From the NCBI GenBank assembly GCA_000149225.2, contig CM000689.1:806001-870000 (forward strand): DNA of 64,000 nucleotides, written 5' to 3'. The DNA comes from Lachancea kluyveri NRRL Y-12651 (lineage: Eukaryota; Ascomycota; Saccharomycetes; Saccharomycetales; Saccharomycetaceae). The notes beneath the pieces were generated by a model that worked only from the letters and a program-made list of their open reading frames with translations, was not told the origin of the DNA and did not search any database. Positions 1 through 8,686 of this stretch are shown here, piece after piece; positions within the stretch are counted from its first letter, which is position 1, and each line of letters starts with the position of its first letter. The translations under genes and the position numbers were made by a program.

Positions 1-1628
1 ACCAGAACGCGCGTAAGCAGCAACTGTTCAACTTCCGCAGCGGGCTGACGTCGATCCTGGTGGTCACCGACGTTGCCGCAAGAGGGGTGGACATCCCGAT
101 GTTGGCCAACGTGATTAACTTCTCGCTACCCTCGTCGTCCAAGATCTTTATCCATCGTGTGGGTAGAACTGCAAGAGCCGGTAACAGTGGGTGGGCATAC
201 TCCATCGTCTCGGAGAACGAGCTTCCATACCTGCTGGACCTGGAGCTGTTTTTGGGCAAGAAGATCCTGCTGGCTCCGATGTACGATGCCACCTGCGAGC
301 TGATGCGGAAGCAGTGGGTCGCCGAGGGCAAGCAAGAGTCCGAGTTTGTCGCGCCCAGGGTCTCGTACACCAACAGAATGGTTCTGGGCTCGTGCCCAAG
401 ACTGGAGATGGAGAGCATGGGTGACTTGTACAAGAACCTGGTAGAGTCGAGCTTCGACCTGCAGCTGCTAAAGTCGGTGGCGCTAAAGGCCGAGAAGCTT
501 TACTTCAGAACCCGTGCTCCGGCATCTACAGAGGCCATGAAGAGATCCAAAGAGATCATTGCCTCGGGCTGGGACGAGCAGAATCTAAAGTTTGGCAAGA
601 ACTTGGAGAAGGAAAAACTGGACTTTTTGGCCAAGCTGCAGAACAGAAACCACAAGGAGACTGTGTTTGAGTTTGCCAGAAACCAGGAGGATGAGATGGC
701 CGTGCTGATGAGAAGAAGAAGAAGACAGATAGCGCCTATCCAGCGCAAGGCCCGCGAGAGGCAGGAGCTGTTGGAGAAGGAGCGGATGGCTGGGTTGAGA
801 CACACCTTGGAAGACGAGGTTTTGAAGGGCGGCGACGGCGAGTTTGGCTATTCTGTTCCGGAAGAGGTCCTGGCCCAGGAGTTTGAGGACGCGGACAAGA
901 TTCTAGACGAGCAGGAGAACAAAAAGAAGACGAAGACGATGAAGACGAGGCAAGGCGAGACAAAGCCCAAGCCCAAGCCCAAGCCCAAGCCCAAGACGTA
1001 CAAGGACCCAAACTTTTTCCTGAGCCACTACGCACCAGCGGGTGACATCCAGGACAAGCAGCTGCAGCTGACCTCGGGCTTCACAAACGACGCCGCTGAC
1101 GCCACCTTCGACCTGCACGACGACAACAAGGTCCAGGTCCACAAGCAGACTGCCACGGTCAAGTGGGACAAGAAGAGGAAGAAATACGTCAACGCCCAGG
1201 GCCTCGACAACAAAAAGTACATCATCGGCGAGAGCGGCCAGAAGATTCCTGCAAGTTTCAGGTCCGGCAAGTTTGCCGAGTGGTCCAAGGCAAGAAAGCT
1301 GGGTCCGTTGAAGGTGGGGGCCAGAGAGACTAGTGGGCCCTCAAACCTGCTGTCGGATCCTGCCAGTGGCGGGAGACGCGTGGCTGGTGGCAGATTCAAG
1401 CACAAGCTGGACAAGGCCCCCAAGCTGCCAGACAGGCACAGAGACGACTACAAGACGCAGCAGAAGAAGGTGGCCAATGCCTTGGAGAGAGGTATTTCTG
1501 TCAAGGGTTTCGGAGCTCCAGGTGCAAAGAGCGAGATGAAGTCCACGGAGCAGATCAGAAGCCAAAGAGTCGCCAAGGACAAGAGACTTGCCAAGAACGC
1601 TCGTCCAAGCAAAAAGAGAAAGTTCTGA
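1..1628 (+). CDS. DBP10: DBP10, DEAD-box ATP-dependent RNA helicase (3' part)
   Basis: Nucleolar RNA helicase of 60S ribosome assembly. Only the C-terminal 541 codons are present; the frame enters at base 3 and the start lies before the window (S. cerevisiae protein about 995 aa). The first residues hold the end of the helicase C domain: motif V as VTDVAARGVDIP and motif VI as HRVGRTARAG. A long charged tail follows, as in Dbp10, with an Arg-rich stretch near base 715 and a KP dipeptide run near bases 960-1000 made of AAGCCC hexamers. The protein ends in a basic, Lys-rich nuclear-type tail. PRP9 follows on the same strand, as DBP10-PRP9 do in S. cerevisiae (YDL031W-YDL030W), which supports both calls. 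Confidence 0.95.
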   Translation, partial: QNARKQQLFNFRSGLTSILVVTDVAARGVDIPMLANVINFSLPSSSKIFIHRVGRTARAGNSGWAYSIVSENELPYLLDLELFLGKKILLAPMYDATCELMRKQWVAEGKQESEFVAPRVSYTNRMVLGSCPRLEMESMGDLYKNLVESSFDLQLLKSVALKAEKLYFRTRAPASTEAMKRSKEIIASGWDEQNLKFGKNLEKEKLDFLAKLQNRNHKETVFEFARNQEDEMAVLMRRRRRQIAPIQRKARERQELLEKERMAGLRHTLEDEVLKGGDGEFGYSVPEEVLAQEFEDADKILDEQENKKKTKTMKTRQGETKPKPKPKPKPKTYKDPNFFLSHYAPAGDIQDKQLQLTSGFTNDAADATFDLHDDNKVQVHKQTATVKWDKKRKKYVNAQGLDNKKYIIGESGQKIPASFRSGKFAEWSKARKLGPLKVGARETSGPSNLLSDPASGGRRVAGGRFKHKLDKAPKLPDRHRDDYKTQQKKVANALERGISVKGFGAPGAKSEMKSTEQIRSQRVAKDKRLAKNARPSKKRKF

Positions 1629-1722
1629 GCCAATCCCCAGAAGCATTTATGTACGTAAGCAGTTTTGTAGAATATTACGTGGTTACATGTTGATAGTGTT
1701 GTGGACGTTGCATGGAGGCGCC

Positions 1723-1762
1723 TGCATTTGTGCATTTGTGCATTTGTGCATTTGTGCATTTG
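1723..1762. repeat. Octanucleotide tandem repeat (TGCATTTG)5
   Basis: Five exact copies of TGCATTTG lie in the DBP10-PRP9 spacer. The reading frame runs open through them, but nothing suggests translation. Confidence 0.9.
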
Positions 1763-1930
1763 TGCGCACACATTTTCATTTTGAATGTCGCCTGCTGTGC
1801 GGTGCAGAAAATTTTGCGGGATCGGCTCGCCCTTTGGATGATGAAGATGAAAGATGATGATGTGCACATATATCCAGTACATGTGTGCGGGCAGTCCACC
1901 AGCAACAGAGCAGGAGCCCACCACACAGAT

Positions 1931-3517
1931 ATGGAAATCCTGGAAGCCAAGAGAAGCGTCCTCGAAAGACTCGAGGTCATCGAAAACGCCATAAGCGAGA
2001 GAATCAGAAGAAACCCAGAACTCTACTATTCGTACTACGAAGAACAACGTCTGGTGGACAAAGAGAACCACGGTCTGCTGCCGCCGGTACCCGCATCCGA
2101 CATCTCTGCAAACAGGATACACTCGGTCAAGAAGAGCAGGCGGAGCAGAAAACAGATTGTGCTGCAGCAGCACGAGATAGACAGGTTTCTGGAGGAGTAT
2201 CAGCGCGAGGTTGCTCGTTTACACGGGATAAAGCTGGACAAAGACGACAGTGAAAGCGCTGCGCCAGACTTTGAACAGCTCGAAAAGGCTGTCAAAGATG
2301 CCAAATCGAGATACGCGGACGAGAGTCGCACTCTGGCAGGTGTGGACGTCGAGTCTGTCGAACACTCGATGTTCTCCAGCTCCACCAGCACGCACAAAGA
2401 CATCCTGTCCACCCGCGGCCGGGACCTCGACATGAACCGGCTGTTTGCACGGGACGAGCACTACGGGGAGTTTCTGCTGCTCGAGCCATTCCACCATGAA
2501 TGGCTGAACATTGTCAAGGACGGGAGCGTGACCGCGCTGCAGTTCATGAACGTTGTGGAGATGTTTGTTAGCGACGCATATCTTGTCGCGCCAGCGGTAA
2601 ACAGAGGCAGCAAGAAGTACCAAGACTTTGTCGGCAGTCTGCTGGGGTACATGAGCGAGTTTTTCAGGAAAACGTACCCACTGGTGAACCACAGCACGCT
2701 GGGGCGGCGACTAGCTGCTCTGTTTGACGAGTACCTCCGAGCACCGGTGGCAGACGAGACTAAGGGTCTTTTCTGCATCCCGTGCGGTAGGTGGTTTAAG
2801 TTGGAGACCGTATACAAAAGCCATCTGTCGGGAAAGAAGCACTCCAAGAACCTTGCAAAAGGAGACGGTCACCTGCTGGCGGAGTACAAACTACACAAGT
2901 ACTGCGGGTTGCTAGTCCAGACGATCGCCAACACGCGAGCGTTTGTGGAGCGGAACCGGGCCCTTACCGCAGACGAAAGGGCTCAGGAACTGGAGAGGCT
3001 GGCAAAGGAGTATGAGGCACCCGCGTACAGCCAGCACGAGACTGAAGACGCGGCCCGCGAGAAACAACAGAAGCGTGAGCCAGAAACAGACGAAGGCGGG
3101 AATCCGTTCAACCTGCCCCTGGGCCCAGACGGGTACCCAATCCCGTACTGGCTGTACAAGCTTCAGGGCCTCGACATCGAGTACTCGTGCGAGATCTGCA
3201 GTAACCACACCTACAAGGGCCGGCGCTACTTTGAAAAGCATTTTTCCGAGGCCCGGCACATCTTTGGCTTGCGTTGTTTGGGAATAGAACCCTCTGCAAC
3301 TTTCAAGGGTATCACCAAGATTCAAGAGGCCAAGGATCTGTGGGCTCGTATCCAAACTTCAGTGGCCACCGGAGTGGGAGCGGGAGCGATAGCTTCCGCT
3401 GCTACTGCTGCTGCTACGCCCTCTACGGCCAAGTTGGAGATTGAAGTCGAGGACGAAGAGGGAAACGTCATGAGTGAGAAGCTGTACCACGAGCTGAAGA
3501 GGCAAGGCCTGCTATAG
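1931..3517 (+). CDS. PRP9: PRP9, SF3a60-type splicing factor
   Basis: Subunit of the SF3a complex (Prp9-Prp11-Prp21) that joins U2 snRNP during pre-spliceosome assembly. The 528 aa match the family length (about 530). The start was chosen at 1931 (MEILEAKRS) because the N-terminus then matches yeast Prp9, whose early part has ENAISERIRRNPELYY-like sequence; the upstream open frame reads through an octamer repeat. A U1-like C2H2 finger (GLFCIPCGRWFK, then SHLSGKKHSKNL) lies near residues 279-310. The conserved C-terminal SF3a60 finger (YSCEICSNHTYKGRRYFEKH) lies near 418-440. The Ala-rich tail before the end is unremarkable. Confidence 0.95.
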   Translation: MEILEAKRSVLERLEVIENAISERIRRNPELYYSYYEEQRLVDKENHGLLPPVPASDISANRIHSVKKSRRSRKQIVLQQHEIDRFLEEYQREVARLHGIKLDKDDSESAAPDFEQLEKAVKDAKSRYADESRTLAGVDVESVEHSMFSSSTSTHKDILSTRGRDLDMNRLFARDEHYGEFLLLEPFHHEWLNIVKDGSVTALQFMNVVEMFVSDAYLVAPAVNRGSKKYQDFVGSLLGYMSEFFRKTYPLVNHSTLGRRLAALFDEYLRAPVADETKGLFCIPCGRWFKLETVYKSHLSGKKHSKNLAKGDGHLLAEYKLHKYCGLLVQTIANTRAFVERNRALTADERAQELERLAKEYEAPAYSQHETEDAAREKQQKREPETDEGGNPFNLPLGPDGYPIPYWLYKLQGLDIEYSCEICSNHTYKGRRYFEKHFSEARHIFGLRCLGIEPSATFKGITKIQEAKDLWARIQTSVATGVGAGAIASAATAAATPSTAKLEIEVEDEEGNVMSEKLYHELKRQGLL

Positions 3518-3595
3518 GTCCGCTGGCCCGACTCTTTTCTCGTGCAACTGGCAACTCTATCCGTTTCCATTAGCCGCGCAGCACGTGACTATCGC

Positions 3596-3605
3596 CATGT
3601 GATTT
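3596..3605. promoter_or_regulatory. UASINO-like E-box upstream of CDS1
   Basis: CATGTGATTT lies about 150 bp before the CDS1 start. It has the E-box core bound by Ino2-Ino4 and is close to the UASINO consensus (CATGTGAAAT). CDS1 is an inositol-responsive gene in S. cerevisiae. A separate CACGTG E-box (Cbf1/Pho4 type) lies just upstream near 3582. Confidence 0.4.
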
Positions 3606-3752
3606 TTTCTCTTTCTCTTTTTTTTTTTTTTTTTTTTCCATCTTTCTCTGGCGAGTTCTGAAAATTTTCTACACAATCAAGGGCCCAAGAGGAAAAAACA
3701 TAGCAATTGCCATCTGCAAAACACATCCAACAACCGGTTGACAACAAGACAT

Positions 3753-5033
3753 ATGGCTGCCAAGAAATCTAAAAAGCCTACTGGCACCTCCAAGAAAAAC
3801 AGTGTCTCGGACGTCCGTACAGATGCCCGCGCCGGCACCCTCCTGTCCAAAGACTCCAAGTGGTACAACTTTGTCGTTCGTACGATCTGGACTCTGATCA
3901 TGATTTGCGGTTTCTTTGTGACGTTGGCCTCTGGCCACTTCTGGTGCATCATACTGATCTCTGCCTGTCAAATCGCCACCTTCAAGGAGTGCATTGCGGT
4001 GACCTCGCAGACCGGGCGCGAAAAGAACTTGCCGTTGACCAAGACGCTGAACTGGTACCTCCTCTTTACGACCATCTACTATCTGGACGGCCGGTCTCTG
4101 TTCAAGTACTTCCAGTACTACTTTATCAACTACAAGGGCCTGAACTTTATCGCCAACAACCACAAGTTCATCTGCTACTGCCTGTACGTGCTGGGCTTTG
4201 TGCTTTTTGTTTGCAGCTTGCGGAAGGGCTTTTTGAAATTCCAGTTTGCATCCCTGTGTATCACACACATGGTGCTACTGCTCGTCGTGTTCCAGGCCCA
4301 TCTGATCATGAACAACATACTGAACGGGCTGATCTGGTTCCTGCTGCCTTGCGGGCTGGTTATTGTCAATGACATTTTTGCGTATCTGTGCGGCATCACC
4401 TTTGGGCGCACCAAGTTGATCGAGATCTCACCAAAGAAAACGCTGGAGGGCTTCCTCGGCGCCTGGTTCTTTACTGGTCTGGCCAGTATCATTCTGACAA
4501 GACTGCTCTCCCCATACACGTACATGACCTGCCCGGTGAAGGACATCAACACCAACTTTTTCACGCCGCTGACGTGCGAGCCAAACCCGGTGTTTATCCC
4601 TCAGGACTACAGGTTGCCACCGATTATCTTCGAAAAGATTGGCGTCAGCATGATCACCATCAAGCCCATCTACCTGCACGCGCTGAACCTTGCCACTTTT
4701 GCCTCGCTGTTTGCTCCGTTTGGCGGGTTTTTTGCCTCGGGCCTGAAACGGACCTTCCAGGTCAAGGACTTTGGCCACTCGATTCCGGGCCATGGTGGTA
4801 TCACGGACAGAGTCGACTGCCAGTTTTTGATGGGGTCTTTCATGAACTTGTACTACGAGACCTTTATCAGTGAAAAGAGAATCACGGTGGAGACCATCAT
4901 GTCTACCGTTCTAATGAACCTTGACGAGCGCCAGATCCTGGATCTTGTCAAGTCGCTGAATGATGTCCTGTACAGCAATGGTGTGGTTACGGAAAAGGTC
5001 TACAGAAAGTTGGCTGATGTTTATGGCTACTAA
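3753..5033 (+). CDS. CDS1: CDS1, phosphatidate cytidylyltransferase (CDP-DAG synthase)
   Basis: Makes CDP-diacylglycerol from CTP and phosphatidic acid, the branch point to PI, PS and cardiolipin, in the ER membrane. The 426-aa polytopic protein has a Lys-rich cytosolic N-terminus and about eight hydrophobic segments. The CDP-DAG synthase signature is intact near residues 332-352: LKRTFQVKDFGHSIPGHGG followed by ITDRVD. The start is the ATG at 3753; the in-frame codon at 3738 is TTG. The next gene on the same strand is YPK3, as CDS1 and YPK3 are adjacent in S. cerevisiae (YBR029C-YBR028C). The 680-bp spacer after it holds only T-runs and a 9-bp repeat. Confidence 0.97.
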   Translation: MAAKKSKKPTGTSKKNSVSDVRTDARAGTLLSKDSKWYNFVVRTIWTLIMICGFFVTLASGHFWCIILISACQIATFKECIAVTSQTGREKNLPLTKTLNWYLLFTTIYYLDGRSLFKYFQYYFINYKGLNFIANNHKFICYCLYVLGFVLFVCSLRKGFLKFQFASLCITHMVLLLVVFQAHLIMNNILNGLIWFLLPCGLVIVNDIFAYLCGITFGRTKLIEISPKKTLEGFLGAWFFTGLASIILTRLLSPYTYMTCPVKDINTNFFTPLTCEPNPVFIPQDYRLPPIIFEKIGVSMITIKPIYLHALNLATFASLFAPFGGFFASGLKRTFQVKDFGHSIPGHGGITDRVDCQFLMGSFMNLYYETFISEKRITVETIMSTVLMNLDERQILDLVKSLNDVLYSNGVVTEKVYRKLADVYGY

Positions 5034-5411
5034 TTATTTATACTGTTTTATCATCCTTTTTTTTTTTTTCGGAAGGGACGAAGAGGGGCATTGTGGAGTG
5101 GGCCAGAGAAAGCTGGGTCTCGTTCTGCTGAGAGCAGAGAGAGCGAGAATTGCTGCAAATAGAAGTTAAACACTCACAGGTGTCCTTTATTTCCGATGGC
5201 CAAGTGCGTGCAGTTGAGCAAATTTAGGAAACACGTCTGAACACAGCACATACAAACAGGTCCTATTGCTCGGCGATTGCCCATTGGCATATGTATTCAA
5301 TTATATACCACTGATATTCCATGTAAAACAATGAGAAGAGTATGAAAAGGGCGACAAAGAGAAAAAAAGAAGAAAAAAGCAAGTACTTTGTTCCCCCAGA
5401 TGGCGGCTGCT

Positions 5412-5461
5412 TTGCCAGCCTTGCCAGCCTTGCCAGCCTTGCCAGCTTTGCCAGCCTTGCC
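5412..5461. repeat. 9-bp minisatellite (TTGCCAGCC)~5.5
   Basis: Near-perfect 9-bp units, one with a C-to-T change, in the CDS1-YPK3 spacer. They lie about 250 bp upstream of YPK3, in its promoter region. Confidence 0.9.
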
Positions 5462-5711
5462 ATTGGTAGAAACGTTACTTCCGTTTCCGGGCCGAAGCTG
5501 TCAAGAGTATGAAATGCACGAAGCGCGCGCCTTTCGGCCCATGCCTTTGGCCATGTTTGGTTTGCGCTGCATCTCAAATTTTCAATGCTCTGTCCAGCCA
5601 GCTCCAAAGCAAGTACCGCACGTGTGAGAACAAGCACCAGCTGCATTACTGCCACGACACTAGAGCTCGGTTCTACCACTCCGTAAACTATATACTGCTG
5701 CCACTACATTT

Positions 5712-7307
5712 ATGGCTATTTTCACACTGGACGAGGAGCTGAACAAGCTGACTGTGAACGGTAGCTGTGCCATCATAGACGATGAGGATAGTGACGACAC
5801 TTTCATTGAGCCACACCAGGACATATCGCAATGGCACAAGAACCTGCTGCTGCCAAACCCACAGGCCATACCCCCAGCTCAGGGCTTTGCTGCTGCTCCG
5901 TCTATCCTGATCTCGTCGCCAAACGGTGTGTCGCACGCTGGTACCGCGACCAAGCCCAGAAGACGGTCGTCTTTGTACAACAAGTTCCCAATAAACACTC
6001 CTCCCAACACGAAAAGGTTTTCTTTGGCTGCCGAGGAGTATACTGGCCCCACTGGACAGGGTCTGGGAGAAAGAGAGAGCTTTTCAAAGAACCACGGGCC
6101 CCGCCAGCTGGAGGACTTCAGGCCACTGAAAGTGCTGGGCCAGGGCGCATACGGCAAGGTGCTGCTCGTCAAAGATGTCCACACGAGCAAGCTATATGCC
6201 ATGAAGCAGTTGCGTAAGGCAGAGATCCTGATCGCCGCTGCTCCGGACGACGCAAGAGCCGCTGCCCCAGAGCCGGCTTCGATGGAAAAGAGAATTGAGC
6301 GCACGTTTGCCGAGCGCACAATCCTGTCGCAGCTGGAGCATCCAAACATCGTAAAGCTGTTCTACTCGTTCCACGACAGCCACAGGCTGTACCTGGTCCT
6401 GCAGTACATCCCCGGTGGAGAGCTGTTTTACCACCTGAAGGAACAGGGCACCCTGGACGAGCAGACGGTATCTTTCTACGCGGCCGAGATCAGCTGTGCA
6501 CTAAAGTTCCTGCACGACAGAGGTATAGTGTACAGGGACCTGAAGCCGGAAAACTGCCTGCTGAACGATAAGGGCCACCTGGTGCTCACCGACTTTGGGC
6601 TGAGCAAGAAAAGCGTCGGCGAGGCCGGCTCGCCAGCTGCGACCGCGACAGAAACGAACCACGACGGCGAACCGGTCACGGCCCTGTACTCCATCATCGG
6701 CACGCCTGAGTACTGTGCACCGGAGATTTTGCAGGGTGTCCCGTACACGCAGATCTGCGACTGGTACTCGCTGGGCTGCCTGGTGTACGACATGTTGATT
6801 GGCAAGCCACCCTACACCGGTGCCAACCACAAAGTGATTTTGCACAAGATCGTCAAAGACAAGACCCCGAAAATACCTATGTATCTGAGCGATGGAATGA
6901 AAGACTTTCTAGGCGCGCTACTGAAGAAGGATGTGGGCAAAAGATGGGACGTGGACAGGTACTGGAGCGAGGATGGGCCCCGGCCAAAGAAAAAGAAGGC
7001 CGGCCAGGCCAAGACAACTGGTTTCCAAAAGCACTTTGTGTTTCGCAAAATCAACTGGAAAAGCATGGAAACCGGCGACCTGCAGAGAAGCTCGACCGGG
7101 CCCATTCTGCCCATCATCACGGACTGGGAGCTCGCTGAAAACTTTGACAACGAGTTCACTGAAATGCGGCTGGACAGCGGCGCGGCTGGTGAGGGACTCG
7201 ATATCGGCGTTGGCATCAAGCCGGCTGCACTAAACAGCATGCAGCGGGACGCGTTTCAGGGGTTTAGTTACGTGGCCAGCACGAGTTACCTGGAGAGATA
7301 TTTCTAG
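5712..7307 (+). CDS. YPK3: YPK3, S6-kinase-like AGC protein kinase
   Basis: AGC kinase of 531 aa, close to S. cerevisiae Ypk3 (about 525), which phosphorylates ribosomal protein S6 downstream of TORC1. The kinase domain starts near residue 136 with the glycine loop GQGAYGKV. Catalytic Lys is K165 (YAMKQL), the HRD-type Asp is D276 (YRDLKPEN), and the DFG Asp is D294. The activation segment ends GTPEYCAPEIL. The AGC C-tail carries a turn-motif region and a hydrophobic motif (FQGFSY) close to the end, the PDK1/TORC docking site. A PDK1-type kinase (PKH) is encoded later in this window. The unusual bulge with EAGSPAATATETN between DFG and APE is an insertion in the activation loop. Confidence 0.92.
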   Translation: MAIFTLDEELNKLTVNGSCAIIDDEDSDDTFIEPHQDISQWHKNLLLPNPQAIPPAQGFAAAPSILISSPNGVSHAGTATKPRRRSSLYNKFPINTPPNTKRFSLAAEEYTGPTGQGLGERESFSKNHGPRQLEDFRPLKVLGQGAYGKVLLVKDVHTSKLYAMKQLRKAEILIAAAPDDARAAAPEPASMEKRIERTFAERTILSQLEHPNIVKLFYSFHDSHRLYLVLQYIPGGELFYHLKEQGTLDEQTVSFYAAEISCALKFLHDRGIVYRDLKPENCLLNDKGHLVLTDFGLSKKSVGEAGSPAATATETNHDGEPVTALYSIIGTPEYCAPEILQGVPYTQICDWYSLGCLVYDMLIGKPPYTGANHKVILHKIVKDKTPKIPMYLSDGMKDFLGALLKKDVGKRWDVDRYWSEDGPRPKKKKAGQAKTTGFQKHFVFRKINWKSMETGDLQRSSTGPILPIITDWELAENFDNEFTEMRLDSGAAGEGLDIGVGIKPAALNSMQRDAFQGFSYVASTSYLERYF

Positions 7308-7413
7308 CGGACTATCTAGAAGCAAGAGTGCAAGCGAGGTGAAGGCCCTTCTTTTTTTGTTGTGCATTAAAAGAGTATAAAGAAATACAAATAAGATGTG
7401 CGCGATAATGTTT

Positions 7414-7932
7414 CTACATGCTGACCACGCTACTGTCGATCGGAATGCCCTTGAAGGCCTTCTTGCATCTGGCCATGTTTTCCGTGGCTGCCACAGGCGC
7501 CACTGGTGCCACCGGTGCCATTGCAGGGCGGTTCTCGAGCTTCAGCGACGATCTGGTCAACCTCTTGAAGTATATTTCGCTTGGTTCGTTTCCAAACTGC
7601 AGCGCAGCTTTTGCCTCGAGCTTCCGGTCGTGCTTCGAGTACCATTGAGCGCTGCGCAATTGCTTGGCTTTGAAGATGTGTTTGTCAACCAACCTTTCGA
7701 AGCCGTCTTTCCTGGACCATTGCGCCGGAGGCTGCGAACGGTCACTTGTTGGAGAAGAGGGCTCTTGGGGCCAGGAAAATGTGTCTATAAGGTTATCGTT
7801 CTCTTTGTACTCCTGGCATCCGGTTTTCCTGGATGCCAAGCAGAACACCAAGTCCTTCTTTGTAAAGGAACTGCGTCTAGCGGCTGGTGTGTGCCTGTTT
7901 TTGTGGTCATGCACACTGGAGGAAGAGGACAT
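7414..7932 (-). CDS. Uncharacterised 172-aa basic protein
   Basis: I do not recognise this protein. It starts at an ATG with a Ser-rich head (MSSSSSVHDHKNRH) and is Lys/Arg-rich throughout. It has a low-complexity APVAPVAPVAA stretch near residue 140 and ends in IDSSVVSM. There is no clear signal peptide or membrane segment. It is convergent with YPK3 (106-bp spacer) and divergent from the mannosyltransferase gene. Overlapping frames on the other strand are also open, so coding status rests on the ATG, the length and the sensible divergent promoter. Confidence 0.5.
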   Translation of the reverse strand: MSSSSSVHDHKNRHTPAARRSSFTKKDLVFCLASRKTGCQEYKENDNLIDTFSWPQEPSSPTSDRSQPPAQWSRKDGFERLVDKHIFKAKQLRSAQWYSKHDRKLEAKAALQFGNEPSEIYFKRLTRSSLKLENRPAMAPVAPVAPVAATENMARCKKAFKGIPIDSSVVSM

Positions 7933-8686
7933 TGCGTTTGAAAGGTCACTTGTTGTGTATGTGTCGATGCAAAGAGCAGGCTCTGGCGCTTGTCTAGCTA
8001 GGGACTCGCAACGGGTGCCTATTTATTTATTTTTCTGTGTGTGTACGTATCTATTCTTTTGTTTTTTGTTTTTTTGTTTTTTTCCTGACGCTTCCTCTTG
8101 CATATATTGAGATCGGACATCGCCCGACTTTGTGGCACACATCAAAGTGATTGCTGTGCAATGCTAGGCCGGGTCCAAGATCTCACATCATATCTGGTTT
8201 TTCTACATTTCATCCGGTACTTCCACTGCCCCCCACCGTTGCGATAGTTTCTCGCAGACGCTTTTGGAACGCGGTCAGTCCACAGGAGGCAGTGTGAAAG
8301 GCATGTAAAAGGCTGCTATCTACCGACTCCACAACGAGCTGCAAACAGCACCCAAAAGGGTCTGTCTTGCGGGTTTCAGAAAGGAATCTATGTGCATACC
8401 CCTCGCTGTGCTATGGTTGCACGCAAGCTTTCGGGCTGGCTCGGCTTATGCCGGGGATTTCACATACCATAGCCAGAGCGAATTAGAGCCGTCTTTCTCG
8501 CGTCGACCGCCTATTGTATACTTACGATACTACACACAGGTTCCAAGGACGATATGCTTAAAAAAGATGGAAGAAAAAAACAGGCGAAAAAAGAAAAAAA
8601 AAAGATAAAAACCTAGACCTGAAAGGTACAAACCTTCGCCTTCAACACATAACACTACACACATTTGGACTTGCTCAAAGGCTACA
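7933..8686. other. Divergent intergenic region, 754 bp
   Basis: Shared upstream region of the unknown minus-strand gene and the mannosyltransferase gene. It holds T-rich runs near 8030-8090 and A-rich runs near 8565-8610 but no recognisable gene. Confidence 0.6.
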
